Shown one piece after another: positions 6,069 to 12,888 of a stretch of 25,123 nt of DNA. The notes beneath the pieces are model-generated. The model did not search any database and had not been told where the DNA came from. It saw only the letters and a program-made list of their open reading frames with translations. The position numbers and the translations under genes were made by a program. Location of the stretch: contig CAZNSG010000339.1 of the NCBI GenBank assembly GCA_964575715.1, forward strand, positions 1 through 25,123. Reading direction: 5' to 3'. The DNA is from PNAI01 sp964575715. GTDB taxonomy: Bacteria; Pseudomonadota; Alphaproteobacteria; Rhizobiales; Xanthobacteraceae. Each line of letters begins with the position of its first letter. The stretch's first letter is position 1.

Positions 6069-7109
6069 CTAATCCTTCCTGCGCGCGTTCACCGCCAGCG
6101 ACAGCAGCGCGCGGTGGGCGAGCGGGTCGGCGAGCGCGTCAACCGGCGAGCGGAAACTGCGAACGCTGAGGGCTGCTTCCGCCAGTTGCTCCATGGCGCG
6201 CGCCAGCCGCGGCGCGGTCCAGGCGCGGAGCGCCGCCTCCACCGAGGATTTCCGGCTGAAGTGCACTGGCGGGATAAAGCTGCGCAGCGCGTCGTCGGTG
6301 CTTTCGCCGGCGTCGAGCGACGCGCGTGCTTTATGAAGTTGCGTGACGTGACGCAGCGCCGCGAACAGAATCGTGCCGGCCGTGGTGCCCGCGCCCATCG
6401 CCTTGGCGAATTGCGTTTCCACATCGCCAGTGCGGCCGGAAAACGTCGCATCCAACACGCCATCGAGCGCCAGCATCGAGGCATCGGCCACGATCGCGAG
6501 CACGTCGTCGAGACCGACGCTGCCCTTGCCGTGGGCGTAGAGCGCGAGCTTGCGAATCTCGCTGCGCGAGGCGCGGCGGTCGCCGCCGATGAGCGCAAGG
6601 AGCGCCGTGCGCGCGTCCGGTGCAATCGTGAGCGCAGCAGCGCGCATTTCGTCGTCGATCAGACGCGCAAGCTCGCGCTCGCCGTCGGCGTAGCAGGCGA
6701 TGGCGGCGGCATGCTTGGCGCGCTCGCACATCGTGCGCAATGGGGCGTTGCGGCGCAGATCGCCGGCTTCGATCACAACGCGGCAATCGAGGGGCGGGGC
6801 GGCAAGCAATGTTTCCACGGCCGCGGCAAAATTGCGGCTGCCGGCCTTGACCAAAATCGCGCGGCGGCCGCCGAACAACGGCATGGTGTGCGCCTCCTCG
6901 ATCAGACGCGCGGGCTCGGAGGAGAGTTCATCGCCGTCGAGCCGCGCCAGCGCGAAGGGATCGCGCGGATCGTCCACGGAAGCGCGGACGATCGCATCGG
7001 TGCGCTCGCGCACGAGACCGGCGTCGGGACCGAACAGCAGCACGATCGGACGCTTGGGATCGGGGCGCGTGAGGAAGGCGTCGACTTCGGCGGTTTTGAG
7101 AGCGGTCAT
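6069..7109 (-). CDS. holA: DNA polymerase III subunit delta
   Basis: The delta subunit opens the beta sliding clamp within the clamp-loader complex. The 346-residue protein begins MTALKTAEVDAFLTRP and shows the delta pattern: VLLFGPDAGLVRERTDAIV (23-41), a LIEEAHTMPLFGGRRAILVK segment (68-87, the clamp-binding region; MPLFGGRR is characteristic), and the helical collar at the C-terminus ending LSLAVNARRKD. The degenerate P-loop-like GPDAG is normal, since delta is not an active ATPase. It follows lptE with a 177-bp gap filled by a palindromic element. A diverged copy of its last 36 bases is found at 4735-4770. Confidence 0.95.
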   Translation of the reverse strand: MTALKTAEVDAFLTRPDPKRPIVLLFGPDAGLVRERTDAIVRASVDDPRDPFALARLDGDELSSEPARLIEEAHTMPLFGGRRAILVKAGSRNFAAAVETLLAAPPLDCRVVIEAGDLRRNAPLRTMCERAKHAAAIACYADGERELARLIDDEMRAAALTIAPDARTALLALIGGDRRASRSEIRKLALYAHGKGSVGLDDVLAIVADASMLALDGVLDATFSGRTGDVETQFAKAMGAGTTAGTILFAALRHVTQLHKARASLDAGESTDDALRSFIPPVHFSRKSSVEAALRAWTAPRLARAMEQLAEAALSVRSFRSPVDALADPLAHRALLSLAVNARRKD

Positions 7110-7124
7110 CGGAGAGCTTTCTTT

Positions 7125-7279
7125 ACCCTCTCCCCTTGCGGGAGAGGGTGGCGAGCGTGGAGCGATAGCGAGCGCGAGCCGGGTGAGGGGTTATGGACTA
7201 TCTGTGAGGCTGTAACCCCTCACCCGCCCTCGCTCGACTTCGTCTCCGCTCGGGCACCCTCTCCCGCAAGGGGAGAGGG
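7125..7279. repeat. REPIN-like palindromic element between lptE and holA
   Basis: Terminal hairpins ACCCTCTCCCCTTGCGGGAG (left) and CTCCCGCAAGGGGAGAGGG (right) are inverted copies. The centre is a long CGGGTGAGGGGTTA / TAACCCCTCACCCG stem (7180-7193 and 7213-7226) with a 19-base loop. It lies between co-directional genes and ends 8 bp before the lptE stop codon, so it may act as a transcript processing or attenuation structure. Confidence 0.85.
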
Positions 7280-7286
7280 AAGATCG

Positions 7287-7853
7287 TCATGCGCCGGCGA
7301 CAAAGTACGATGCCAGCCGCGACCTGATCTGGTCGGCGATAACCTTGGCGGCGCGGTTTTCGGCGTCGCGCAAGCCGCGCGCCCGCGCGAAGCGCTGCTG
7401 CTGGCCGGGAATGTCATAGGAAACGCGGGCGAAAGTCTGGCCGGCCACGACGACCTTGCCGGTCGCGACGTCGGTCAGGGTGTAGGTGGCATCGATGCCG
7501 TAGTTTTCCACGTCCGGACGCGTGGTCTGAATGTCGACGATCACCGAGAGGCGCGAGGTCACGAGTTTGATCTTGAGCCGATGAGTCGGGTTGGCCGCGT
7601 CGCCTCCGCCGGTCATGTCGAACAGCAGCGCATTGCGGATTTCGACGCCGATGCGGGCTTCCGGACGGCCACTGGGCGCATCGATCGGCGATACATCGAC
7701 CGCGCTGAGCTTGCTGCGCATGTCCGACCCGCCGGCGAGCGAGCGGTCGCCATAAAGCGGCTGGAAACAGCCAGCCACCAGGCCGGCCGCGGCCAACGCA
7801 AGGCCGAGGCGGGTGAAGCGGCCGATTGCTGCACTGTGTTCAGACCACGACAT
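7287..7853 (-). CDS. lptE: LPS-assembly lipoprotein LptE
   Basis: The 188-residue protein has a signal peptide with lipobox LVAGC (Cys29) followed by FQPLYGDRSL. The C-x-PLYG start of the mature protein is typical of alphaproteobacterial LptE. LptE plugs LptD in the outer membrane for LPS insertion. The rest (VSPIDAPSGRPEARIGVEIRNALLF, then the beta-rich TYTLTDVATGKVVVAGQTFARVSYD segment) fits the family. The start overlaps the leuS 3' end by 14 bases, so translation is likely coupled. The leuS-lptE-holA order is standard in this group. Confidence 0.92.
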   Translation of the reverse strand: MSWSEHSAAIGRFTRLGLALAAAGLVAGCFQPLYGDRSLAGGSDMRSKLSAVDVSPIDAPSGRPEARIGVEIRNALLFDMTGGGDAANPTHRLKIKLVTSRLSVIVDIQTTRPDVENYGIDATYTLTDVATGKVVVAGQTFARVSYDIPGQQQRFARARGLRDAENRAAKVIADQIRSRLASYFVAGA

Positions 7854-10572
7854 TCACAATCCTGTGCGGGACGACAATGACCTTTTTCGGGCGCTTGCCC
7901 TCGAGCGCACGTTTTACCGCATCGAGCGCCAATACGGCAGCCTCAATGTCGGCGTTTTCCGCTTGCCGCGCAACGGTGACATCAGCCCGCTTCTTGCCGT
8001 TTATCTGCACCGGCAGAGTGATGGTGTCCTCGATCAGCAGGGAAGTCGCGACCTGCGGCCAGGGCGCTTCGGCAACTAACGTGCGGTGGCCAAGCGCGGC
8101 CCAGCATTCCTCGGCCAGATGCGGCATCATCGGGTGGAACAGCCGCACCAGAATATCGGCGGCCTCGCGCGCGGCCCAGGCATAGTCCGGGGTTACGCCG
8201 CCGTTGCCAACAATGGAGCCAAACGACGCCTGCAGGGCGTTGGCGAACTCGTAAATATGCGCGACGCAGACGTTGAAGTGCAGTTTTTCTATATCCGCGG
8301 ATACTTTCGCCAGCGCTCCGTGCGCGGCCTTGCGCAGCGCGAGCGCTTCGGGGCCAAAGTTCGCCGGCGGGGCCGAGTCCGCGGGGCTTGCGATCTCGGC
8401 CGCTTCGCCGACCAGGCGCCAGAGGCGCTGAACAAAACGCCAAGCGCCTTGTACGCCCTGCTCGGTCCAGTTGACGTCGCGTTCGGGCGGAGAATCCGAG
8501 AGCATGAACCAGCGCGCGGTATCGGCGCCGTAGCTGGCGATGATGTCGTCGGGATCGACGGTGTTTTTCCTCGACTTCGACATTTTCTCGATCGCACCGA
8601 TCTCGACCGGCGCGCCGGTTGAAGCAAGCCGCGCGCGCCGCTGCTCGCCAATGGTTTCCAGCTTGACCTCGGCGGGCTCGACCCATTCGCCGGCGGCGGT
8701 GCGGTAGGTTTCGTGCACGACCATGCCTTGCGTGAACAGGCCCGCGAACGGCTCGTCGAGCCCGGCGTGGCCGGTGGCCTGCATGGCGCGGGTGAAGAAG
8801 CGGCTGTAGAGCAGGTGCAAGATCGCGTGCTCGATGCCGCCGATGTATTGATCGACGGGGAGCCAATCGTCGACCATTTTGCGGTCGGTGGGCGCGGTCT
8901 TGATCCACGGATCGGTGAAGCGCGCGAAGTACCACGACGAATCCACGAAGGTATCCATGGTGTCGGTCTCGCGCCGCGCCGCTTTCCCGCATTGCGGGCA
9001 GGCGACATGCTTCCAGGTCGGATGGCGGTCGAGCGGATTACCGGGCCGGTCGAAGGTGACGTCCTCGGGCAGGCGCACCGGCAATTCGCGCTCGGGCACC
9101 GGGACGACGCCGCAGGTTTCGCAATGGATTATGGGAATCGGGCAGCCCCAATAGCGCTGGCGCGAAATGCCCCAATCGCGCAGGCGGAAATTGATTTGGC
9201 GCTGGCCGACGGGGCGATTGCTCCCTTCACCCTTCCCCGCACCCCCTCCCTTTCCCTCCCCCGCAAGCGGGGAGAGGTGTGGGCTCCCGTCGGATGGAAG
9301 GAAAGAATTTTCCAGCCGCTTGGCCACTTCTTCCTTGGCTTGTTCGATGGTCATGCCGTCGAGGAAACGCGAGTTGATCAAGAGTCCGTCGCCATCGAAC
9401 GCGGTATCGGTGATGACGAATTTTTTCGGATCGATATCGGGCGGGCAGACCACCGGCACATTGCCAAGCCCATACCTGTTGACGAAGTCGAGGTCGCGCT
9501 GGTCGTGCGCGGGGCAGCCGAAGATCGCGCCGGTGCCGTAGTCCATCAGGATGAAGTTGGCGACATACACCGGCAGCTGCCAGTTCGGATCGAACGGATG
9601 AATGGCCTTGATGCCGGTGTCGAAGCCAATCTTTTCCGCCTTCTCGATCAATTCTTGCGCGGTGCCGGTGCGCTGGCATTCGGCGATGAAATTTTTCAGC
9701 GCGGGATTTTTCGCCGCCGCAGTCTGCGCCAGCGGATGACCGGGCGCGATCGCCATGAACTTGGCGCCGAACAGCGTGTCGTGCCGGGTGGTGAAGACCT
9801 CAAGCTCGCTCGCTTGCTCGCTTTCTTGGTTGCTTTCTTGGCTCGGCGTCGTTTTGGGATCGAGCGCGAAGCGGATGAGCAGCCCTTCCGAGCGGCCGAT
9901 CCAGTTGCGCTGCATCAGCCGCACCTTTTCGGGCCAGCGCTCGAGCTTGTCGAGCGCCGCCAACAGGTCCTCGGAGTAGGCGGTGATCTTGAAGAACCAT
10001 TGCGTCAATTCGCGCTGCTCGACAGCTGCGCCGGAGCGCCAGCCGCGGCCGTCGATCACTTGCTCGTTGGCCAACACGGTTTGATCGACCGGGTCCCAAT
10101 TGACCTTCGATTGCTTGCGCTCGACCAAGCCTACGCGCAAAAAATCGAGAAACAGTTTTTGCTGGTGCCGGTAGTAGTCGGGATCGCAGGTGGCGATCTC
10201 GCGTGACCAATCGAGCGAGAGCCCCATGGACTGGAGCTGCTTCTTCATGGCGGCGATGTTGTCGTAGGTCCATTGCTTGGGATGAACCTTGCGCTCGATG
10301 GCGGCGTTTTCCGCCGGCATGCCGAAGGCGTCCCAGCCCATGGGGTGGAGCACGTTGAAGCCCATGGCGCGTTTGTAGCGCGCGACCACGTCGCCCATGG
10401 TGTAGTTGCGCACATGCCCCATATGGATGCGCCCGGAGGGATAGGGGAACATTTCCAGGACGTAGTATTTTGGGCGCGGATCGGCGTTGGGCGTCGCGAA
10501 AATGCCGCGCGCGTCCCAGATTTTCTGCCAGCGCGGTTCGGCTTCGCGGGCGTTGTAGCGCTCTGTTGGCAT
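7840..10572 (-). CDS. leuS: Leucyl-tRNA synthetase with an in-frame palindromic-repeat insertion
   Basis: This class I synthetase (910 residues) charges tRNA-Leu. It has the HIGH-type motif HMGH (50-53), KMSKS (663-667), zinc-type CxxC pairs (CETC 485-488 and CPQC 525-528), and the CP1 editing domain with DYGTGAIFGCPAHDQRD (344-360). The start MPTERYNAREAEPRWQKIW at ATG 10572 fits the family; upstream in-frame codons belong to the leader. Three oddities are visible. Residues about 423-452 (with SPHLSPLAGEGKGGG) come from a CTCTCCCCGC-type palindromic repeat placed just before the conserved LRDWGISRQRYWG. A low-complexity SQESNQESEQASE stretch (243-255) precedes the editing motif. That motif reads TTRHDT (261-266) instead of the usual TTRPDT. 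The intact frame and full domain set suggest a working enzyme. Confidence 0.97.
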   Translation of the reverse strand: MPTERYNAREAEPRWQKIWDARGIFATPNADPRPKYYVLEMFPYPSGRIHMGHVRNYTMGDVVARYKRAMGFNVLHPMGWDAFGMPAENAAIERKVHPKQWTYDNIAAMKKQLQSMGLSLDWSREIATCDPDYYRHQQKLFLDFLRVGLVERKQSKVNWDPVDQTVLANEQVIDGRGWRSGAAVEQRELTQWFFKITAYSEDLLAALDKLERWPEKVRLMQRNWIGRSEGLLIRFALDPKTTPSQESNQESEQASELEVFTTRHDTLFGAKFMAIAPGHPLAQTAAAKNPALKNFIAECQRTGTAQELIEKAEKIGFDTGIKAIHPFDPNWQLPVYVANFILMDYGTGAIFGCPAHDQRDLDFVNRYGLGNVPVVCPPDIDPKKFVITDTAFDGDGLLINSRFLDGMTIEQAKEEVAKRLENSFLPSDGSPHLSPLAGEGKGGGAGKGEGSNRPVGQRQINFRLRDWGISRQRYWGCPIPIIHCETCGVVPVPERELPVRLPEDVTFDRPGNPLDRHPTWKHVACPQCGKAARRETDTMDTFVDSSWYFARFTDPWIKTAPTDRKMVDDWLPVDQYIGGIEHAILHLLYSRFFTRAMQATGHAGLDEPFAGLFTQGMVVHETYRTAAGEWVEPAEVKLETIGEQRRARLASTGAPVEIGAIEKMSKSRKNTVDPDDIIASYGADTARWFMLSDSPPERDVNWTEQGVQGAWRFVQRLWRLVGEAAEIASPADSAPPANFGPEALALRKAAHGALAKVSADIEKLHFNVCVAHIYEFANALQASFGSIVGNGGVTPDYAWAAREAADILVRLFHPMMPHLAEECWAALGHRTLVAEAPWPQVATSLLIEDTITLPVQINGKKRADVTVARQAENADIEAAVLALDAVKRALEGKRPKKVIVVPHRIVNVVV
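9219..9291. repeat. Palindromic-repeat insertion inside leuS
   Basis: CTCCCTTCACCCTTCCCCGC, ACCCCCTCCCTTTCCCTCCC and the hairpin CCCCGCAAGCGGGG followed by AGAGGTGTGGG have no counterpart in LeuRS as I know the family. They match the composition and hairpin core of the intergenic elements at 111-247 and 7125-7279. They encode roughly residues 428-451 of LeuS without frameshift or stop. Borders are estimated from where family-like protein sequence resumes (NRPVGQRQINFRLRDWG). Confidence 0.75.
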
Positions 10573-10690
10573 GGAATTGGCGGGGGTTTTCGGGCTCCGA
10601 AAGAGCAGCGACTTAAAGCCCTGAAAGCCGCGCCGGTCAACGGGCAGGCGAGGCCGCGATGGGCCAACGCCGCCATGGTTCCGGCATGAC
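10534..10690. repeat. leuS 5' end and leader, copy A (functional)
   Basis: This segment holds the first 12 leuS codons and about 118 bp of leader. It recurs at 11484-11637 with roughly 80-85% identity by eye. Shared runs include CTTCGCGGGCGTTGTAGCG, GCGACTTAAAGCCC and GCCGCGCCGGTCAACGGGC. The two copies flank the HigBA-like pair as direct repeats. The leuS promoter should be inside it. Confidence 0.8.
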
Positions 10691-10698
10691 GTTCTGAC

Positions 10699-10728
10699 TT
10701 GACGTTTATGAGTATACACTCATATGAT
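10699..10728 (+). promoter_or_regulatory. Promoter and palindromic operator of the HigBA-like pair
   Basis: TTGACG (10699-10704) and TATGAT (10723-10728) make a sigma70-type promoter with an 18-base spacer. An inverted repeat TATGAGT-ATAC-ACTCATA (10707-10724, perfect 7-bp arms) fills the spacer and touches the -10 box, an ideal place for autorepression by the HTH antitoxin. Transcription would start around 10734-10737, leaving almost no 5' leader before the toxin. Confidence 0.65.
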
Positions 10729-10739
10729 TGGCGATGGCA

Positions 10740-11117
10740 ATGATGGTGCGCCGAATTCGTCCGTTGTTTTGGATCGCATCCAGTAAACGGGATTATATGG
10801 ACTTTCCGTCGCGGGTGCAGGACAGCCTCGGTTTTGAGTTGTTCCTAGCGCAGACTGGCCAGCACCCGCCATCGGCGAAGCCGCTGAAAGGGATAGGCAG
10901 CGGAGCGGTGGAGCTGGTCGACGACTTTGACGGCGACACATACCGGGCCGTTTATACCGTGCGCTTTACCGAAGCTGTTTACGTCCTGCACGCTTTCAAG
11001 AAGAAGTCGAAGCGAGGCATCAGGACACCGCAGGTCGATATGGAGCTGATAAAACGCCGATTGAAAAACGCTGAGCACGATCACGCCCAACGTTACAAAA
11101 AGGAGAGTAAGCCATGA
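10740..11117 (+). CDS. HigB-2/Gp49-family toxin
   Basis: The protein is about 125 residues. It contains RRIRPLFWIASSKRDYMDFPSRVQDSLGFELFLAQ, then AKPLKGIGSGAVELVDDFDGDTYRAVYTVRFTEAVYVLHAFKKKSKRG and TPQVDMELIKRRLKNAE, the pattern of phage-derived Gp49-like HigB toxins (RelE fold, ribosome-dependent mRNA interferases). Several starts are possible (ATG 10734, 10740, 10743); all give the same domain. The predicted transcription start lies at or just before them, so the mRNA may be leaderless. Here the toxin gene comes first and the antitoxin second, as is usual for HigBA. The 3' end overlaps the antitoxin by 4 bases (ATGA). Confidence 0.9.
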   Translation: MMVRRIRPLFWIASSKRDYMDFPSRVQDSLGFELFLAQTGQHPPSAKPLKGIGSGAVELVDDFDGDTYRAVYTVRFTEAVYVLHAFKKKSKRGIRTPQVDMELIKRRLKNAEHDHAQRYKKESKP

Positions 11118-11449
11118 CGCGGAAAGTCAAAATCGTAGCCGGAAGCGGTAATATCTTTGCCGATCTCGGCTTACCCGACGCCGACACCCATTTTTTGAAA
11201 GCGCAAATCGTGTCGGAGATTTATCGGCTCAGCAATGAACGGAAACTGACGCAAGGCAAAGTCGGCAAGCTATTGGGCATCAGCCAGCCGGAAATATCCC
11301 GCATGTTCAAGGGTAACTTCCGCGAATACTCCATCGATCGCCTGATGGGGTTTCTCACCAGCTTTGATCGCGATGTCGATATTGTCGTGAAGCCGCACAA
11401 AAAGAGCGGCAAAGCCGGCCGGATAACGTTCAGCCCGCTTCCGGTCTGA
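11114..11449 (+). CDS. HigA-like XRE-family antitoxin
   Basis: The 111-residue HTH protein MTRKVKIVAGSGNIFADLGLPDADTHFLKAQ is followed by the helix-turn-helix LTQGKVGKLLGISQPEISRMFKGN (about 45-68) and YSIDRLMGFLTSFDRDVDIVV. The GNIFADLGLPDA opening is common in antitoxins paired with Gp49-type toxins. It is coupled to the toxin by an ATGA overlap and has its own AAGGAG ribosome site ahead of the ATG. It should neutralise the toxin and bind the palindrome at 10707-10724. Confidence 0.92.
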   Translation: MTRKVKIVAGSGNIFADLGLPDADTHFLKAQIVSEIYRLSNERKLTQGKVGKLLGISQPEISRMFKGNFREYSIDRLMGFLTSFDRDVDIVVKPHKKSGKAGRITFSPLPV

Positions 11450-11483
11450 CGATGGAGAACCGGCGGGACAAGTGAGCGCGCCG

Positions 11484-11637
11484 CCGCTCGGCTTCGCGGG
11501 CGTTGTAGCGCTCTGTGGGCATCGAATCGGCGGGGCTTTCGGGTTGCGAATAAGAAGCGACTTAAAGCCCCGAATGCCGCGCCGGTCAACGGGCGGATGA
11601 GGCCGCCTATGGCATTTGCCCATTGCGATGACTTATG
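11484..11637 (-). pseudogene. leuS 5' fragment with leader, copy B
   Basis: Read on the - strand, an ATG at 11522 opens MPTERYNAREAE, the same first 12 residues as LeuS, then diverges abruptly (RRRAHL...). About 115 bp of leader upstream of it also match the functional leuS leader. It ends at the lysR stop codon (11633-11635). It is a non-functional remnant that may still carry a leuS-type promoter or initiation region. Confidence 0.8.
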
Positions 11638-12547
11638 AAGCAAGAACTTTTAGCCGGCGCGCATCATCGGCGGCTTCCGCCAGCAGCCACTTGCGGAATA
11701 GCGCGATCTTGGGAAGCGCGGCGGTCGCCTTGGGACACATAATCCAATAGGTATTGGGCAGTTTCAGCGACACGTCCAACAGTTTGACCAACCGGCCATT
11801 GATGAGATCCCAAGCCGCAAGCGCCGTGCGCGCCAGTGCGATACCCTGACCATCGACCGCGGCATCGATCAACATGCTGGCACGGTTTACGACCGGGCCG
11901 CGCGAGGGTTTGGCATCGGCGACGCCCGCTAAGTCAAACCATTTCGACCAGGTCTTCCAGTCATCGAGATGCAGCAGCGGAAATTTCAGCAAATCCGATG
12001 GCTTTTGTATGCGGTCTCTCCCGGTGACGAGCTTCGGACTGCAAACGGGAAAAAGCTGTTCCGTGCAAAGCCGCACGACATCATGCCCAGGCCAATTGCC
12101 ATCGCCATGGCGAACCGCAAGGTCGACGTCCTCACGCGCGAAGTCGACGTGATGCATGGTTGCCGACACCCGGAGATCGATATCCGGATGGGCTTCGGCA
12201 AACCGGCCGAGCCGATGCACCAGCCATTTGGCGGCGAAATCGGGCGACGTGCTGACAGTCAGAACTCCGGAGGTCTGGCGCTGCACAAGACGCTCTGTCC
12301 CCACCGCAATCCGATCCAGTGCATCGCGGACCACAGCAAGATATTCGCGACCAGCCTCGGTGATCACAAGTCGCTGACGCTCGCGATTGAAAAGCTTGAT
12401 GCCGAGGGTCGCCTCCAGCGCCTTGACCTGATGGCTCACGGCCCCTTGCGTGACATTGAGCTCTTCGGCCGCGCGGGTGAAGCTCTCGCTGCGCGCCGCG
12501 GCCTCGAAAGCCTTGAGGGCGTTGAGCGGCGGCAAGCGGCGAAGCAT
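11633..12547 (-). CDS. LysR-family transcriptional regulator (GcvA-like)
   Basis: The 304-residue protein has an N-terminal winged HTH (LPPLNALKAFEAAARSESFTRAAEELNVTQGAVSHQVKALEATLGIKLFNRERQRLVITEAGREYL). The effector domain resembles GcvA/AmpR-type LTTRs (STSPDFAAKWLVHRLGRFAEAHPDIDLRVSATMHHVDFAREDVDLAVRHGDG). The TQGAVSHQVKALE recognition helix is characteristic of that subgroup. It is divergent from the MATE exporter across 341 bp, so control of the exporter is the natural inference; the inducer is unknown. Codon use looks somewhat less GC-biased than in the core genes, fitting its place in an accessory block. Confidence 0.93.
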   Translation of the reverse strand: MLRRLPPLNALKAFEAAARSESFTRAAEELNVTQGAVSHQVKALEATLGIKLFNRERQRLVITEAGREYLAVVRDALDRIAVGTERLVQRQTSGVLTVSTSPDFAAKWLVHRLGRFAEAHPDIDLRVSATMHHVDFAREDVDLAVRHGDGNWPGHDVVRLCTEQLFPVCSPKLVTGRDRIQKPSDLLKFPLLHLDDWKTWSKWFDLAGVADAKPSRGPVVNRASMLIDAAVDGQGIALARTALAAWDLINGRLVKLLDVSLKLPNTYWIMCPKATAALPKIALFRKWLLAEAADDARRLKVLAS

Positions 12548-12888
12548 CGCGCGACTTTCATGAGAAATACTAAGGCAAGGTAGTTAAAGTCCGGTTCGCA
12601 GGCAAGCCATTCCCGGTGGGCATGCCGTGCAATCCAGCTTGCCGCTGCGCCATTCTAAAAGCTCTTGTACATGCCCTTGGAACTCAACGCAATTTCGCCG
12701 ATCTTGAGGTTCATGAAAATTTCTAATGCATGGCCGAGAAATGATGCTTTGCGGATGAGATCGACAAAAGGATAAATAGCCCTCGCTTAGCTAGACTAAG
12801 CGCAGTCGGGCTCATAACGCAGCCGCCCGATCCTTGAAGACGCTTCCGTCTCAAGCGCTGCTCCAGCCCCGTATGGGGAGGAGCGCAT
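12548..12888. promoter_or_regulatory. Divergent control region between lysR and the MATE gene
   Basis: No gene is supported here. The region is AT-richer than its surroundings. It contains short palindromes suited to regulator binding: TTTCATGAGAAA (about 12559-12570, next to the lysR start), TTCATGAA (about 12712-12719) and the 7-bp inverted repeat at 12785-12803. Both divergent promoters and the LTTR site should be here, but I cannot assign exact boxes. Confidence 0.55.
12785..12803. promoter_or_regulatory. Candidate operator, perfect 7-bp inverted repeat
   Basis: CGCTTAG-CTAGA-CTAAGCG has perfect arms with a 5-base centre, about 85 bp before the MATE start codon. It has no following T-run, so it is unlikely to be a terminator. 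The spacing suits a dimeric repressor or activator half-site pair rather than a classic LTTR T-N11-A box. Confidence 0.45.

Noticed and set aside
5916..7880. Long open frame antisense to holA and lptE
   Set aside because: It runs over the repeat and the antisense of two clear genes, has no family resemblance, and is a high-GC shadow frame.
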